NCBI GenBank assembly: GCA_027596035.1
Contig: JADGJA010000041.1
Span: 1-60,901, forward strand
DNA length: 60,901 nt
Reading direction: 5' to 3'
DNA from: Thoreauomyces humboldtii
Lineage: Eukaryota; Chytridiomycota; Chytridiomycetes; Spizellomycetales; Powellomycetaceae
The position numbers were made by a program, and so were the translations under genes. Under the pieces are notes generated by a model, which was not told where the DNA came from, did no database searches, and worked only from the letters and a program-made list of their open reading frames with translations. Numbering within the stretch: the first letter of the stretch is position 1; each line of letters opens with the position of its first letter. Below, piece after piece: positions 59,220 through 60,901 of this stretch.

Positions 59220-59653
59220 ACAAGGTCCTGGACGGCGCTGTGAATAGTTCTTCTCCATCTTTTATCCACGTCATGTCTTCGGTGTTTTATTTACAACAAT
59301 TCCTGAGCAACTTATGTGAATTGCGGGCCTTGTCAACAATCCATGAACCTCTCAAAATACGTACATTGAGTCAAATACATACACCCGTTGACCCCTTTCT
59401 CTCGTTACTGCGGAACCCCGAACCAGTGAGAGTACGACTTATCGAAGGTTGCTGATCGATGACTTTCGACCGGCTAACGATCGATTGATGTATTGAATGT
59501 GCCCTGTGAACCGATTCAGCTGCAGATACTATCGTACACGCTCCTGTCGAATGCGGTGAAAGGCACTCCAAGTGGGGGGCGTCGACGAAGCTAGATCATT
59601 CCGTTGTCCACCGCACCTGAAAGCTCAGCAGAGAAAATAGGGTATATTGTCTA
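59220..59653. other. Intergenic region before the RING gene
   Basis: About 430 bases with no recognised gene or repeat; the RING gene promoter should lie here. Confidence 0.4.
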
Positions 59654-60162
59654 ATGGGAAAAGACCATTCTCTGGCCAACGACAACGGCCCAAACAACAA
59701 ACGCCCACGAAGGGGTCGCGGACCGCGCAGGTATGCTGATAGGCGGAGGCGACGGTCTGTTTATGGATCTGACAGAACTCCCGAACGTTCCCTATCGCTT
59801 CATCATTCAGCAGTCCAACCATGAACCACTCGTCCAGCTCGTCACCGCAATCCAAGCATCATCCGCCGAGTCCACAGCGCTGCCCGGAACATCTTGCCAC
59901 GGGACGATGCAAGCACGCCTCCTGTCGTCTACCTGGCAAGCCTCCTCCTCCCTCAGCCAACGGTCCACTCAGCCCCGACGTCGGCGCCCAGGACGCGCGC
60001 GACGTGTGTCGTCTCTGCACCGACGAGCCTCGCACCGCCATCCTCGTTCCGTGCGGACACATGGGACTGTGCCGGGAGTGTGCGGTGTGGTTCGTCGAGA
60101 AGCGATGCCCTTGGTGTGGTGAAAAGGTCGATAGCGTGGTCAAGAGGGTCGTGGCAGTGTAA
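59654..60162 (+). CDS. Small C3HC4 RING-finger protein
   Basis: Two exons, 59654-59730 and 59811-60162 (80-nt intron), give 142 residues; the second exon alone is open from ATG 59821. The N-terminus is basic (NNKRPRRGRGPR), the middle is Ser/Pro-rich, and the C-terminal 50 residues form a RING of the XIAP/MULAN type: VCRLCTDEPRTAILVPCGHM, GLCRECAVWFVEKRCPWCGE. All eight zinc ligands are present. It is probably an E3 ubiquitin ligase; the substrate is unknown. The first exon is supported only by phase and splice sites. Confidence 0.75.
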
Positions 60163-60378
60163 TTGCGAAGTTCTCTCTCCTTCGTGCCATGTGATCGGTA
60201 GATACCATCTCCGCAGCGTTCTCCTTTTTTGCAATATTATGATACATCATCATGATTGATCGCCCCTCATAGTCAGCGTGTGTGTCACGCTAGAGCAGAC
60301 TCCTCCATCGTTGAACGGGATGATGGACCCTTGTTTCCCATCCCGTTCTTGTCTCCTCCCTTCCCGCTCAGTCTCTTT

Positions 60379-60574
60379 CTATTGAGCACTTTTGCCGACG
60401 GCATCCTCCGTGCGCAGTTCCTTGATGATGAGGGCGAGAGCTCCCGGGTTGACTCCGCTTGCAGAGAGAAACGCACAGCGAGAGGGTCTCTCGATCCAGT
60501 CCAGTGTTGAGGATGCGAGGAGAGGATGTCCATCGTGTCCTGTCCTCTCGTTGAGTGGCTGCGCTTCCGAGCAT
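60379..60574 (-). pseudogene. MOZART1 (MZT1)-like locus with disrupted frame
   Basis: Two blocks of the gamma-tubulin complex microprotein MZT1 are visible in different frames. One reads RILNTGLDRETLSLCVSLC (human ILNTGLDMETLSICVRLC), the next GVNPGALALIIKELRTEDAV (human INPEALSSVIKELR). They are separated by 4 nt where a multiple of three is expected, and no intron fits. Just upstream an ATG GAC ATC CTC (MDIL, as in the family's MDVLLEIS) is in yet a third frame. Either the gene has decayed, or the sequence has one or two indels. MZT1 is essential in most eukaryotes, so an assembly error is a real alternative. A functional copy elsewhere would support decay. Confidence 0.6.
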
Positions 60575-60818
60575 GTCACTTTTACTGGGGTGAGTCACTC
60601 TTCGCTTCCTCGCTCGTCACCCGCCTCGAGCCTCGCACCTCCATCCCTGCCCGGCTCTTCCTTTTGCCGGCCATAGCCCAGAAGGGACGGACGCGAAGCA
60701 CTGAAGCAACATACCGTAGCAGCAAAAAGCACTAGAGGCCATTTCGCTGATCCTACCCTTATCATACTGACCACAACATACGGCAGCCCGTGGAACTCAA
60801 CAAGTCAGACTCACCGTC

Positions 60819-60901
60819 ATGGTCTACGTTCAAGGCGACGGTCAAGCAACCTCAGCGGTTCGTGAAGGGTATGTGATTCACGAAGAAGCTGTCCCCCGCC
60901 C
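60819..60901 (+). CDS. 5' start of a further gene (truncated by window)
   Basis: ATG 60819 opens MVYVQGDGQATSAVREGYVI and stays open to the window edge. A possible donor (GTATGT) lies 54 nt in. Too short to identify. Confidence 0.3.
   Translation, partial: MVYVQGDGQATSAVREGYVIHEEAVPR

Overview
The window reads as nuclear DNA of a zoosporic (chytrid-like) fungus. Genes are broken by many short GT-AG introns, mostly about 60-90 nt and often with CTAAC/CTGAC-like branch sites near the acceptor. Genes are compact and on alternating strands, with small shared intergenic regions. Several products are fungal (AA11-type LPMO, fungal-type HAD and DUF4336 proteins), while a SPATA4-like CH-domain protein and an augmin HAUS4-like subunit point to a lineage that keeps a flagellum and centriolar microtubules. 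The lineage is an inference from gene content; no rRNA, tRNA or CRISPR was seen. Exon models were built by hand from homology and splice sites. For most genes the summed exon length is divisible by three and the junctions restore family motifs.

Layout. 1-6.8 kb: a partial secreted LPMO (-), a DUF4336 protein (+), an F-box-like orphan (-), then 2.9 kb without a confident gene, holding a foldback hairpin and TC/GA microsatellites. 6.8-17.1 kb: nucleoporin NUP120/NUP160 (-) and ribosome biogenesis factor RRP12 (-). 17.7-27.4 kb: ELP2 (+), a HAD hydrolase (+), a PEHE-motif protein (+), proteasome deubiquitinase RPN11 (-) and LIS1 (+). 27.8-38.6 kb: WDR70 (-), HPD with a clear TATA box (+), a DHHC palmitoyltransferase (-), LYAR (+) and the pre-mRNA 3'-end endonuclease YSH1/CPSF73 (-). 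38.9-44.8 kb: a two-exon membrane orphan (+), FAP7/AK6 (+), RABIF/MSS4 (+), ACBD6-like (-) and a SIW14-like phosphatase (+).

44.8-50.3 kb is a gene-poor, repeat-rich island. It holds three near-identical 50-nt GT-AG intron-like units on the minus strand, a degenerate minisatellite and a 13-bp tandem repeat. 50.3-57.7 kb: RRM+YTH m6A-reader-like protein (-), SPATA4-like (+), HAUS4-like (-) and CDC50/LEM3 (-). 57.8-60.9 kb: a weak orphan ORF running into two long adjacent inverted repeats that share a terminal motif, a RING protein (+), a frame-disrupted MOZART1-like gene (-) and the first bases of a further gene.

Most genes are conserved housekeeping functions: RNA processing and ribosome assembly (RRP12, LYAR, FAP7, YSH1, YTH, WDR70), microtubules (LIS1, SPATA4, HAUS4, MZT1-like) and trafficking (NUP120, CDC50, RABIF, DHHC). 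They do not form an operon-like pathway. The least explained material is the two repeat islands and the disrupted MZT1 locus.
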